DNA of 64,000 bases, from assembly GCF_014638845.1 (NCBI RefSeq), contig NZ_BMFP01000002.1, positions 266,373-330,372 on the forward strand, given 5' to 3'. The position numbers and the translations under genes were made by a program. Below the pieces are notes generated by a model. That model was given only the letters and a program-made list of their open reading frames with translations. It was not told the DNA's origin and searched no databases. Below are positions 17,806 to 26,235 of this stretch, in pieces. Within the stretch, counting starts at the first letter, position 1. Every line of letters starts with the position of its first letter. The stretch is from Pontibacter amylolyticus (GTDB lineage: Bacteria; Bacteroidota; Bacteroidia; Cytophagales; Hymenobacteraceae).

Positions 17806-18594
17806 ATGAACTTAGACCTGACGGATAAAAGAGCCATCGTGTGCGGCAGCACGCAAGGTATAGGCAAAGCCATCGCCGTGGAACTGGCGCAACTCGGGGC
17901 CAGCGTAACACTGGTGGCGCGCAACGAAGCCAAGCTACAAGAGGTAGCCCAGGAACTCGACAATAGCAAAGGCCAGCAACACGACTACCTGGTGGCCGAT
18001 TTCAGCAAGCCGGAGGAGTTGGTGCAGCAACTACAGGTATACCTGCAGCAACACGAAAAGGTACACATCCTCGTCAACAACACCGGCGGCCCGGCAGGAG
18101 GCCCGATCGTGAACGCCAAGCCAGAAGAGTTTCTCAGCGCCTTTAATATGCACCTGATCAACAACCACAATTTGGCGCAGGCGGTGATCCCGTTGATGAA
18201 AAAGGCAAGTTACGGCCGCATTATCAACATCATCAGCACGTCGGTGAAACAGCCGCTGCAAGGCTTGGGCGTGTCCAATACGATTCGCGGTGCCGTGGCC
18301 AGCTGGGCCAAGACCATGGCCAACGAGCTCGGGCAATTCGGCATCACGGTAAATAACGTGCTTCCCGGTGCCACCCGCACGGGCCGTCTGGAGTCCATCA
18401 TCGAGAACAAAGCGAAAAAAACCGACAGCGCCGTGGACAAAGTGGAAGAAGAGATGATGTCCGAAATCCCGGCCCGCCGTTTCGCTGAACCCGAAGAAGT
18501 AGCGGCAGCCGCAGCTTTTCTGGCTACGCCAGCGGCGGCGTATATCAACGGCATTAATGTGCCGGTTGATGGGGGCAGGACGGGAAGTTTGTAA
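17806..18594 (+). CDS. SDR-like oxidoreductase with an atypical active site
   Basis: 262 residues. The Rossmann start is CGSTQGIGKAIA at 13-24, and the expected NNTGG and C-terminal VPVDGG are present. The catalytic YxxxK is missing: where it should stand the sequence reads GLGVSNTIRGAV, with Ser in place of Tyr and Arg in place of Lys. A conserved-looking SDR subgroup with this change exists (often labelled BKR-like), with unknown reaction. The gene sits between the dioxygenase and the semialdehyde dehydrogenase, so a step in aminomuconate breakdown is possible, but this is inference from position only. Confidence 0.8.
   Translation: MNLDLTDKRAIVCGSTQGIGKAIAVELAQLGASVTLVARNEAKLQEVAQELDNSKGQQHDYLVADFSKPEELVQQLQVYLQQHEKVHILVNNTGGPAGGPIVNAKPEEFLSAFNMHLINNHNLAQAVIPLMKKASYGRIINIISTSVKQPLQGLGVSNTIRGAVASWAKTMANELGQFGITVNNVLPGATRTGRLESIIENKAKKTDSAVDKVEEEMMSEIPARRFAEPEEVAAAAAFLATPAAAYINGINVPVDGGRTGSL
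18035..18046. repeat. Palindromic double copy of the dispersed oligomer
   Basis: CAGGTATACCTG inside the SDR gene contains AGGTATA and TATACCT overlapped into a perfect 12-bp palindrome. It is translated, so the motif is tolerated within coding sequence. Confidence 0.7.
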
Positions 18595-18853
18595 CCCCAC
18601 CCGAACCCTCCCCTAAAAACAGGGGAGGGAGTTGAAATAGCCCTCGCTCGCCTCTGGCGAGTGTGAGCTATATGGCGGACTCTGGCCGCTTTGATTGTGC
18701 CTCTGGGCACACAAGTGACGAGACACCACTAAATATCTCACACTCGCGGGACGCGAGCGAGGGCGAAACAAAACATAGATCATATTTATTTGATAAAAAA
18801 ATAAACCCCAAAACTCCCCCTCCTGTTTTTAGGAGGGGCTGGGGAGAGGTAAC
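18595..18853. repeat. Nested inverted-repeat element (MITE- or REP-like)
   Basis: The whole gap between the SDR stop and the aldehyde dehydrogenase start is structured. Outer arms of about 40 bp (18593-18633 and 18812-18854) are imperfect inverted copies, each holding a small hairpin (18606-18629, 18817-18838) around AAAAAC/GTTTTT. Inner arms (18640-18667 and 18737-18764) are also inverted copies, and each folds on itself (stems 18647-18661 and 18743-18757). Two further hairpins lie in the centre (18675-18689 with one mismatch, 18697-18710). The left inner stem closes C-G where the right closes G-C, a compensatory change. No coding sequence is inside. Confidence 0.8.
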
Positions 18854-20299
18854 ATGCAACACATCCATAATTACATCGACGGCCAGTTAGTCATGCCTGT
18901 GGCGGGGCAGTACATCGACAACTACAACCCAGCTTTGGGTGAGGTATACTCGCTTATACCTGACTCGGATGAACAGGATGTGGAGCAGGCGGTGCAAGCA
19001 GCTCTCAAGGCTTTCCCGGCTTGGTCGAACACGCCTGCCGAGAAGCGGGGGCAGATTTTGATGCGCATTGCCGACCTGATTGACCAGAACCTGGACAAGC
19101 TGGCCGAGGCAGAATCAATCGATAATGGCAAGCCGCTGAAACTGGCAAAGTCGGTGGATATACCTAGGGCTAGTAGCAACATGCGTTTCTATGGCACGGC
19201 CATTCAGCATTTCGCTTCGGAGGCGCATTACATGGAAGGCACCGACGCCATCAACTATACCGTGCGCCATCCGCATGGCGTGGTGGGCTGCATCTCGCCC
19301 TGGAACCTGCCGCTTTACCTGTTCACCTGGAAAATTGCCCCTGCCCTTGCCGCCGGTAACTGCGTGGTGGCAAAGCCATCAGAAGTGACCCCTATGACGG
19401 CTTACATGCTGTCGGAAATCTGTATTGAAGCGGGCCTGCCGGCGGGTGTGCTCAACATCGTGCATGGCTACGGACACAAAGTAGGCGCTGCCATGACGGC
19501 GCACCCGAAAGTGCCCGTTATCTCTTTCACAGGCGGTACGGCCACGGGGCGTACCATTGCAGCCACGGCGGCCCCGATGTTCAAGAAGCTGTCGCTGGAG
19601 TTGGGCGGCAAGAACCCGAACATCATCTTCGCGGACTGCGATTTCAACAATGCGCTGCATACCTCCATTCACTCCTCTTTCGCCAACCAGGGGCAGATCT
19701 GTTTGTGCGGTTCCCGCATTTTCATTGAGCGTCCGCTATACGAGAAATTCCGCGATGCATTTGTGGAGAAAGTGAAAGCCATGCAAGTAGGCGACCCGAT
19801 GGAAGAAGGCTCGAAAATGGGCGCCGTGGTATCGGAGCAGCACATGAAGAAAGTCCTCTCCTACATCGAACTGGCCCAGCAGGAGGGCGGCACCATCCTC
19901 ACCGGCGGGCACCAGGTGCAGGTAGAAGGTCGTTGCCAGAAAGGCTGGTTCATCGCCCCGACCATCATCGAAGGGCTGCCCTACAACTGCCGCACCAACA
20001 CCGAAGAGATCTTCGGGCCTGTGGTCACCCTCACTCCTTTCGACACCGAAGAAGAAGTCATCCAATACGCCAACTGCACCGACTACGGCCTCTCCGCCAC
20101 CATCTGGACCCAAAACCTGCAACGCGCCCACCGTGTCGCGCACCAGGTACATGCGGGCATCATCTGGGTGAACACCTGGCTCCTCCGCGATCTGCGTACA
20201 CCTTTCGGCGGCATGAAGAACTCGGGCGTGGGACGAGAGGGCGGTTTTGAAGCCTTGCGCTTCTTCACTGAGCCGCAGAATGTCTGTGTGAAATTGTAG
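18854..20299 (+). CDS. 2-aminomuconate 6-semialdehyde dehydrogenase (ALDH family)
   Basis: 481 residues of the aldehyde dehydrogenase superfamily. The general base is Glu249 in LELGGKNPN, the nucleophile Cys283 in NQGQICLCGSRIF, and SFTGGTATGR near 224-233 is the NAD-binding turn. The family also includes 2-hydroxymuconic semialdehyde dehydrogenase; position beside dioxygenase and decarboxylase genes makes the amino-compound the likely substrate, giving 2-aminomuconate and NADH. No deaminase for the next step is present in the window. The ATG directly follows the right arm of the inverted-repeat element, so that element may contribute the leader of this mRNA. Confidence 0.88.
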   Translation: MQHIHNYIDGQLVMPVAGQYIDNYNPALGEVYSLIPDSDEQDVEQAVQAALKAFPAWSNTPAEKRGQILMRIADLIDQNLDKLAEAESIDNGKPLKLAKSVDIPRASSNMRFYGTAIQHFASEAHYMEGTDAINYTVRHPHGVVGCISPWNLPLYLFTWKIAPALAAGNCVVAKPSEVTPMTAYMLSEICIEAGLPAGVLNIVHGYGHKVGAAMTAHPKVPVISFTGGTATGRTIAATAAPMFKKLSLELGGKNPNIIFADCDFNNALHTSIHSSFANQGQICLCGSRIFIERPLYEKFRDAFVEKVKAMQVGDPMEEGSKMGAVVSEQHMKKVLSYIELAQQEGGTILTGGHQVQVEGRCQKGWFIAPTIIEGLPYNCRTNTEEIFGPVVTLTPFDTEEEVIQYANCTDYGLSATIWTQNLQRAHRVAHQVHAGIIWVNTWLLRDLRTPFGGMKNSGVGREGGFEALRFFTEPQNVCVKL

Positions 20300-20318
20300 G
20301 GATCATAACCCTTTCCAC

Positions 20319-20359
20319 CATCAGAAGAGTATTAAACGTAGAACCGCATACTTCTGATG
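20319..20359 (+). promoter_or_regulatory. Hairpin covering the start codon of the alarmone synthetase
   Basis: Nine bases at 20319-20327 (CATCAGAAG) pair perfectly with 20351-20359 (CTTCTGATG), and three more pairs extend the stem after a two-base bulge. The last three bases of the right arm are the ATG of the next gene. In mRNA this would hide the start codon. There is no U tract, so it is unlikely to be a simple terminator. Confidence 0.5.
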
Positions 20360-21220
20360 ACCAGCCACAACCAGCCTAACGAGAGCCAATCCGCAGCTAT
20401 CCTGACCAGTTTAGGTATAGCCGAGGAAGAATGGCGCGTGCAAGGTATAGCGCCTGAAACGCTGGTGGCTATTTACCACGACTTTATACAGCGCAAGACG
20501 GAACTACTGGAGATTGCGGCACTGACATCCCGAAGTCTGCAGTATCTGCCCGACGTACATGCCGTTCGGTATCGGGTGAAAGACCCGCTGCACCTGCTTC
20601 GCAAGGTCATCCGCAAAAAAACGGAGTACCCTGACCGCACCATCGATGAGCACAACTATGTGGATTGGATTAATGACCTGGCTGGCTTGCGGGTGCTATA
20701 CCTGTACAAAGAGTCCTGGCAGAAGATAGGACAGCTCATACAAGACAAATGGGAGCTGAAACGTCCCCCGATCGCCTATATCAGCGCTGGAGAAGCCGAA
20801 TCCGTTGCAAACCTTTTTGCTGCTACTGGCTGCGACATCCGGCTACACGGTCATGGCTACAGGGCGGTGCATTTCGTGATTCGGACGCAACCAAACCGAC
20901 AGCGTTATTTTGTGGAGATACAGCTGCGCACCCTTTTTGAAGAGGGCTGGAGCGAGATTGACCATACTATCCGTTACCCGGACCAGAGCTGCAACGCCAT
21001 CATTCGGGAGCTGCTAACGATTCTTAACCGCCTGACTGGCCAGTCCGATCAGCTTGCCTCTTTTATCAGGGCAGTGTTTAACACGGTTTATACCTCAAAG
21101 CAAATCCCTGAAAAAGAGCAGTCAAAGCTGTTTGCACAATTGCAGGCGCTTTCCATAAGCCGGACAGAAAAACGCCGGCTGCAGGAGCAAATCGAACGCA
21201 TGCTGAAGACGGCAAAGTAA
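20357..21220 (+). CDS. Small alarmone synthetase (RelA/SpoT synthetase domain only)
   Basis: 287 residues with one RelA/SpoT nucleotidyltransferase domain and no hydrolase, TGS or ACT part. Motifs are in order: YRVKDPLHLLRKVIRKK (71-88), DLAGLRVL with Asp107 and Arg112, GYRAVHFVI with Tyr168 and His172, and VEIQLRTLFEEGWSEIDH with Glu187, Arg191 and His203. Asp107 and Glu187 are the expected metal and catalytic residues, so it should make (p)ppGpp or a related alarmone. A helical C-terminal tail of about 75 residues follows. No neighbouring small gene looks like an antitoxin. Two AGGTATAG copies fall at its start (codons for GI). Confidence 0.87.
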   Translation: MTSHNQPNESQSAAILTSLGIAEEEWRVQGIAPETLVAIYHDFIQRKTELLEIAALTSRSLQYLPDVHAVRYRVKDPLHLLRKVIRKKTEYPDRTIDEHNYVDWINDLAGLRVLYLYKESWQKIGQLIQDKWELKRPPIAYISAGEAESVANLFAATGCDIRLHGHGYRAVHFVIRTQPNRQRYFVEIQLRTLFEEGWSEIDHTIRYPDQSCNAIIRELLTILNRLTGQSDQLASFIRAVFNTVYTSKQIPEKEQSKLFAQLQALSISRTEKRRLQEQIERMLKTAK

Positions 21221-21238
21221 AGGCTATACCTGTTGGTG

Positions 21239-22039
21239 CTACTGCTTTTTGTTCGGCACCAGGTTGTGCGCTACCAGTTTCCAATCGCCGTCTATCGCTT
21301 TCCATACCTTCAGGTAATAGCCTGTTTCTCCTTCCTCGGTTTCACCGCGGGTATAGCGGCCGTAGGTATAGGCCATATCGGCTGCCGGTGAAATGTCGTG
21401 CCCGAGGGTGGTATATAGGATGTTTCCGGCTAGTTCTATGCTCAACTCCTTATACCTGACCGGGTACTGGCCTGCCCGGTAAATCAGTGTTTCGTCATGG
21501 TAAGGCTGCACCCGCAGCACGTCATTTTGCAGTAAGTCCTGCTCTGTTCCTTTACTTTCTTCAATGCCTTTAGTTGGCTTGTAAGACTCAGGCTTTATCT
21601 GATCTACTGAATAAGAACTCCCTTGATCGATGGCTACTTTCCACTGCCCGTCAGGCTGTTTTTTCCAGACCGACAGGTAAAAGCCCGCTCCTGTTGGCTG
21701 CTCATCCGTAGGGTTGGCTCTCACCTCGTAAGGTCCGGTGGTATAGCCCCAGTCCAGGGAGTTGGAGATATCGGCATACACAGGGTACCAGGAAAGTTTG
21801 GCGCTGCTTTCCGGTCGGTTGCCGTAGCCCTCTTTGCCGTTTACCGGCTCAGGCAGGAACACAATCGCGTCATCTGCCAAATACTCCAAAAAGGCAGTAC
21901 GTATACCTTTCTCCACGGAAGCTGAAGCAAAGCCAATCTCGGCTTCCACCAGACTGGCAAGCGCTTTGTCACGGTCTTGACCCAGGCTCTGAAAAGCGCA
22001 CAGCATAATCGGCAGGGACAGGAAAAGTAGTTTTTTCAT
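21239..22039 (-). CDS. Exported tandem SnoaL/NTF2-like protein
   Basis: 266 residues with a signal peptide (KKLLFLSLPIMLCAFQSLGQ). The mature protein looks like two repeats of an NTF2-like cone fold. Each contains a closing pair of strands of the form GFYLSVWKKQPDGQWKVAID (near 125) and GYYLKVWKAIDGDWKLVAHN (near 243). Members of the DUF4440/SnoaL group bind small hydrophobic ligands or isomerise steroids and polyketides, but active residues are not evident. It converges with the alarmone synthetase across 18 bp and has no co-oriented partner within 200 bp. Confidence 0.72.
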   Translation of the reverse strand: MKKLLFLSLPIMLCAFQSLGQDRDKALASLVEAEIGFASASVEKGIRTAFLEYLADDAIVFLPEPVNGKEGYGNRPESSAKLSWYPVYADISNSLDWGYTTGPYEVRANPTDEQPTGAGFYLSVWKKQPDGQWKVAIDQGSSYSVDQIKPESYKPTKGIEESKGTEQDLLQNDVLRVQPYHDETLIYRAGQYPVRYKELSIELAGNILYTTLGHDISPAADMAYTYGRYTRGETEEGETGYYLKVWKAIDGDWKLVAHNLVPNKKQ

Positions 22040-22147
22040 AGGGAACAGGTATAGCCATCCTAAATTTAGCAGATAGCCGCTGTCTGTCTATAGCCGGTCA
22101 CTTATTTTAATTAGTGCTTCACTTATAATATTGCCCCTTTAAAACAG

Positions 22148-22175
22148 AGAGGCCCGCCAATGCTGGCGGGCCTCT
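22148..22175 (-). terminator. Intrinsic terminator downstream of the S9 peptidase gene
   Basis: A perfect 12-bp GC-rich stem (22148-22159 with 22164-22175) with a 4-nt loop. On the minus strand it is followed by CTGTTTT, so it most likely ends transcripts of the peptidase gene at 22253. Confidence 0.8.
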
Positions 22176-22180
22176 TTATT

Positions 22181-22229
22181 CAGGTATAGGCTTCGGACTT
22201 TACTCTAAGTACAGCAACCTGCTATACCT
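22181..22229. repeat. Inverted pair of the dispersed oligomer
   Basis: CAGGTATAG at 22181-22189 faces CTATACCT at 22222-22229 in the non-coding gap after the S9 peptidase gene. They could pair over a 32-nt loop. Confidence 0.6.
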
Positions 22230-22252
22230 AACAATCCTTTGTCGGAAACCAA

Positions 22253-24487
22253 TTACTGGTTCTTCTCTGTCGTCGGGTTGATCAGGTTGCGCTCCAGGAA
22301 GTCGGTCATCATGGTGAAGCGGTGCAGGCTGGTGATGCCGCCGCCCACGCCGTGATTACGGTTCGGGTAGTAGAAGCTCTCGAACTGCTTATTGGCGCTG
22401 ATCAGGGCATCCTGCATTTCCACTGCGTTCTGGAAGTGTACGTTGTCGTCGCCCGTGCCGTGGATCAGCAGCAGCTTGCCCTGCAGCTTGTCGGCAAAGA
22501 ACAGCGGTGAGTTGTCGTCGTAGCCCGATGCGTTCTCCTGCGGCGTTTTAAGGTAACGCTCGGTATAGATGGTGTCGTAATAGCGCCAGTTGGTAACCGG
22601 AGCCACCGATATACCTGCCGCGAACACGCCGTTGCCTTTGGTCAGGCCGAGCAGCGTCATGTAGCCGCCATAGCTGTGGCCCCAGATGCCGATGCGGTTC
22701 TTGTCCACGTACGACTGGTTGCCCAGCCACTTGGCCGCTTCAATCTGGTCCTCGATCTCGTACTTGCCGAGGTTTGCGTACGTCACTTTCTTGAACGCAG
22801 CGCCACGAGCACCTGTGCCGCGGTTGTCCACGCTCACCACAATAGCGCCTTTGTTGGCCAGCACCTGGTACCACAGGTAGTTGGCACCACCCCAGCTATT
22901 GTTCACCGTCTGAGAGCCAGGTCCGCCGTACACAAACATCAGCACCGGGTATTTTTTGTTCGGGTCGAAGTCAGTTGGTTTGATCATCCAGCCGTTCAGC
23001 TGCGTGCCGTCCTGCGTTTTCATGGTGAAGAACTCCTGCTTGGCAATGTCATATTGGGCCAGCGTGTTGCGGAGCTTCTGGTTGTCTTCCAGCACCTTCA
23101 CCAGCTTGCCGTCTTTGGCAGTGTGCAGGCTCACGGTCAGTGGGGTGTTGGCAGCTGTGTGGTAGGCAAGGTAGTACTTGTAGTCCTTGCTCATGTTCAC
23201 GCTATAAGTTCCTGCTTTGTCAGTCAGGCGCTTTTTGTTTTTGCCTTTGATGCTGATGCTGAACAAGTGGCGCTCCATCGGCGACACTTCTGTCGACATA
23301 AAATACAGCTTGTCGTTTTTCTCATCGAAACCGATAAAATTGCTAACCTCCCAGTTACCCTTCGTGATCTGGCGCACCAGTTTGCCGTTCATGTTGTGCA
23401 GGTACAGGTGGTTGAAGCCGTCCTTCTCCGAAGAGTGGATGAAGTGCTTGCCGTCTTTCAGGTAGGTCAGGTCGTCGGTGATGTCGATGTAGGCTTTGTC
23501 GGTTTCCTTCAGCACCACGTTGGCTTTGCCGGTTGTAGCGTTGGCGTGCAGCAACTCCAGCGTGTTCTGCAAGCGGTTCATCTTCTGGATCGAAAGCAGG
23601 TTGCTGTCGTTCGTCCACTTGATGCGCGGGATGTAGATGTCCGTCTCGTTGCCGGTGTCCATCTTCACGGTCTGCCCGTTACCCACGTTGTACACCGATA
23701 CGGTCACGATCGAGTTGGCCTCACCGGCTTTCGGGTACTTGAACTTGTTATCCTGCGGGTATAGTTCACCCCACATTTGCATGTTGAACTCCGGTACGTT
23801 GGTCTCGTCGAAGGTATAGAAGGCAATTTTAGAGCCATCCGGTGACCAGTGGAAGCCTTGCGCAAACGAGAATTCCTCTTCGTATACCCAGTCGGCGTAG
23901 CCGTTGATGATGGAGTTGAACTTGCCAGTGTTGGTGATCTGCGTCTCCTTCATGTTGCCCAGGTCCACGAAGAACATGTTGCCTTCGCGGGCAAAAGCCA
24001 CACGCTTCGCATCCGGCGAGAAAGTGGCATACAGCTGCTTGCCGCCGTTGCTCAGCTTGGTCAGCTTCTTGGAGGCGATGTCGTACACATAAAACTCAGC
24101 CTTGGAAGAGCGGCGGTAGATCTGCTCTTTTTCTGTGGCAAAAAGCACTTTCTTCTCATCCGAGCTGAAGGTATAGCTATCGAATTTAATCGGCTTGTCA
24201 CTGCCTTCCGGCTTCAGGTCCTCGCCTTCGATGATGGTGTTCACCGGTTGGCCTGTCGTCACGTCGTAGCGCACGATGTCGTTCACGCCGTTTTTCTCGT
24301 CGGCTACCTGCCCGCTGTAATAGCGGCCGTCGTTCATCCAGTTGACGCCGTACACCGATTTGGCTGAGAAGGTACCCTTTTGGTAAATGTCCTCCAGCGT
24401 GACTTCTTTTTTCTGCTGCGCCTGCGCCACAAAAGCGAAGCACAAGAGCACCACAGCCAGAAAATTGGTTTTAAGGTTGATATGCAT
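22253..24487 (-). CDS. S9 family dipeptidyl peptidase IV-like serine peptidase
   Basis: 744 residues with a signal peptide (LKTNFLAVVLLCFAFVAQAQ). The first two-thirds is the DPP-IV N-terminal beta-propeller, with repeated phrases such as VAFAREGNMFFVD and WSPDGSKIAFYTFDE. A double-Glu motif VYEEEFSF near 215 matches the residues that hold the substrate amino terminus in DPP-IV. The catalytic domain has the nucleophile in GHSYGG at about residue 605, then HGTGDDNVHFQ with the Asp and NRNHGVGGG with the His. It releases X-Pro dipeptides from oligopeptides in the periplasm. The gene appears monocistronic. Confidence 0.93.
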   Translation of the reverse strand: MHINLKTNFLAVVLLCFAFVAQAQQKKEVTLEDIYQKGTFSAKSVYGVNWMNDGRYYSGQVADEKNGVNDIVRYDVTTGQPVNTIIEGEDLKPEGSDKPIKFDSYTFSSDEKKVLFATEKEQIYRRSSKAEFYVYDIASKKLTKLSNGGKQLYATFSPDAKRVAFAREGNMFFVDLGNMKETQITNTGKFNSIINGYADWVYEEEFSFAQGFHWSPDGSKIAFYTFDETNVPEFNMQMWGELYPQDNKFKYPKAGEANSIVTVSVYNVGNGQTVKMDTGNETDIYIPRIKWTNDSNLLSIQKMNRLQNTLELLHANATTGKANVVLKETDKAYIDITDDLTYLKDGKHFIHSSEKDGFNHLYLHNMNGKLVRQITKGNWEVSNFIGFDEKNDKLYFMSTEVSPMERHLFSISIKGKNKKRLTDKAGTYSVNMSKDYKYYLAYHTAANTPLTVSLHTAKDGKLVKVLEDNQKLRNTLAQYDIAKQEFFTMKTQDGTQLNGWMIKPTDFDPNKKYPVLMFVYGGPGSQTVNNSWGGANYLWYQVLANKGAIVVSVDNRGTGARGAAFKKVTYANLGKYEIEDQIEAAKWLGNQSYVDKNRIGIWGHSYGGYMTLLGLTKGNGVFAAGISVAPVTNWRYYDTIYTERYLKTPQENASGYDDNSPLFFADKLQGKLLLIHGTGDDNVHFQNAVEMQDALISANKQFESFYYPNRNHGVGGGITSLHRFTMMTDFLERNLINPTTEKNQ

Positions 24488-24649
24488 GTGTATAAGGGTT
24501 GTTATCGTTTAGTTTGCTAATTTATCAGAATAATGTGGTTTTGCCATACCTTGCGGCCAAAACCATACCGCACACAGGTATAGCCCAACAAAAAAGCGGC
24601 ACCCCTTTCGGAATCCGCCGCCTTTCTGAAAACAGGAAAAAAGTCTTGC

Positions 24650-26218
24650 TTAGAAGTTATAGCCAAAGGTCACCATCACGGTGTTGAGCTTGTCTTCGAT
24701 GTCAATGATCGGTTCACCGCTTCCGGAACTGAAAGTATAAGGAGAATAAGGGGTTTCTAACTTGCTGCTTGCATAAGCAGCATCCAGATAGAATTTTTTC
24801 AACCTGACGCCTGCACCCAAGGTATAGGTGCTAACAGAACCGTCAATGTCCGAGCTGTTATAAGGGTTACCCGTATGCGCATAGCCCGCTCTCACTCTAA
24901 AAACTTCGTACCGGCCTTCGGCTCCTATTCTGTAGTTTATTGCAGACTGGAAAGTATTTTCAATACGTGTATTTATACCAGAGAAATAATCACTTGATGA
25001 GTTCATATCATCTCTTTCTGAGTAGCGCATATTGCCATAGTTTACATACTCCAAATCACCCGTAATAAACCCATACTTGTTGATGAAAAAAGCTACACCA
25101 CCTGTGGCACGTAGCGGAGTAGTCAGTTTATAATCGAACTCGCCAGGGAACGTCGACTCTGAAATGGATTCAGGCTGAAATGTCGTTGGATTTAGCGTGG
25201 TAGCCGTAAGCGAACTTTGATAGCTGTCACTAAACTGATAAACCGTTGGTGTCTGTAAGGTTACGCCCAGTCGTAAGGCATCCGTTGGTCTGGCAATCAA
25301 CCCTAGCTTCAGATTTATTCCAGTGCCGCGCGACCTAAACTCATCACGCAATCCCAAACTGTAAGGCCCTTCTACGTCAGGATTGCCATTTTCATCGAAT
25401 GTAGCCACATAATTGCCTGACTCTTGAAACAGGCTCTCTTGCTTAAAGTCAGTGGTTACAATGCCCATAGAAGCACCCAAATAGATTTTATCCCTGTAGC
25501 TCGTACCTGCGCCTATATCAATCTGACTCTGAGAGCCACTGCGCTGTACACGCTCTTGCTGATTGCTGTTTCCAAAAGTATACAGACCCTCTGCAAACTG
25601 TTTGCCGTTCGCATCTTCAAACACATCTACCAGGTATGTGCCGTATGCCAGGCCCGAAAGAGTCTGGAAACCTGCATCATACTCAGCATCCAAATTGCTC
25701 AGCAAAGTCTCACCTGCCCTAAGCTGTCTGTTATTGGCTAGATCACCAAAATAGTCAACAATTGTATTTGGTGGCTCGGAAGTATTCTGATAAGAGAAGA
25801 TTTGGTTGAAGTTATTTAGCCTTGTAAATCCGATACCGAAGGTAACCCCCTTCCAGTCACTGTCTTCATTACCCATCCTGCTAGGAATTACTACCCCCAT
25901 CTGCGGAATCACAAAGCGGCCTTCCTGCTCAGAGGCTTTCCCAACATTTGAGAAAGTGCCTACATTAGCAGACTGCTGTCCTAAGCTGAAACTAAATTCT
26001 GATCTCCTAAACATGCCCAAGCCAGCAGGATTGGAAGCAATTGTTGAGATGTCTGCACCGAGGGCTGTTTGCGCGCCTCCTATACCTTGTATGCGTGCCG
26101 AGCCGGTCAAACCCAAACGGGTATAACGTAAGGCATCTGTTTCGTTTTGGGCAAAAGCCGTTCCGCCCCAGCCCAGCATAAGTGCCAGGCTGGCCGAAAC
26201 AATCTTCGAAAATTTCAT
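24650..26218 (-). CDS. OmpP1/FadL/TodX-type outer-membrane transporter
   Basis: 522 residues with a signal peptide ending TAFAQ. The mature start ALRYTRLGLTGSARIQGIGGAQTALGADISTIASNPAGLG is arranged as in Bacteroidota FadL homologues (NPAGL near 65 is the family hallmark of the plug). The rest alternates as transmembrane strands and ends in VTFGYNF with the terminal aromatic residue needed for barrel assembly. FadL proteins admit long-chain fatty acids or aromatic hydrocarbons; the ligand here is unknown. It begins 18 nt after the repeat-rich lipoprotein gene, so the two probably share the promoter upstream of 27510. Confidence 0.88.
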   Translation of the reverse strand: MKFSKIVSASLALMLGWGGTAFAQNETDALRYTRLGLTGSARIQGIGGAQTALGADISTIASNPAGLGMFRRSEFSFSLGQQSANVGTFSNVGKASEQEGRFVIPQMGVVIPSRMGNEDSDWKGVTFGIGFTRLNNFNQIFSYQNTSEPPNTIVDYFGDLANNRQLRAGETLLSNLDAEYDAGFQTLSGLAYGTYLVDVFEDANGKQFAEGLYTFGNSNQQERVQRSGSQSQIDIGAGTSYRDKIYLGASMGIVTTDFKQESLFQESGNYVATFDENGNPDVEGPYSLGLRDEFRSRGTGINLKLGLIARPTDALRLGVTLQTPTVYQFSDSYQSSLTATTLNPTTFQPESISESTFPGEFDYKLTTPLRATGGVAFFINKYGFITGDLEYVNYGNMRYSERDDMNSSSDYFSGINTRIENTFQSAINYRIGAEGRYEVFRVRAGYAHTGNPYNSSDIDGSVSTYTLGAGVRLKKFYLDAAYASSKLETPYSPYTFSSGSGEPIIDIEDKLNTVMVTFGYNF

Positions 26219-26235
26219 AGGTTAGCTATTTGTGG

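Noticed and set aside
18595..18853. Possible CRISPR array or leader
   Set aside because: The repeats are inverted and nested, not regularly spaced direct repeats, and no cas gene is near.
20357..21220. toxSAS toxin-antitoxin pair
   Set aside because: No small co-directional antitoxin gene is present on either side.
22676..23764. Plus-strand frame of 362 codons
   Set aside because: Antisense to the DPP-IV gene, with no domain and Val/His-rich composition.
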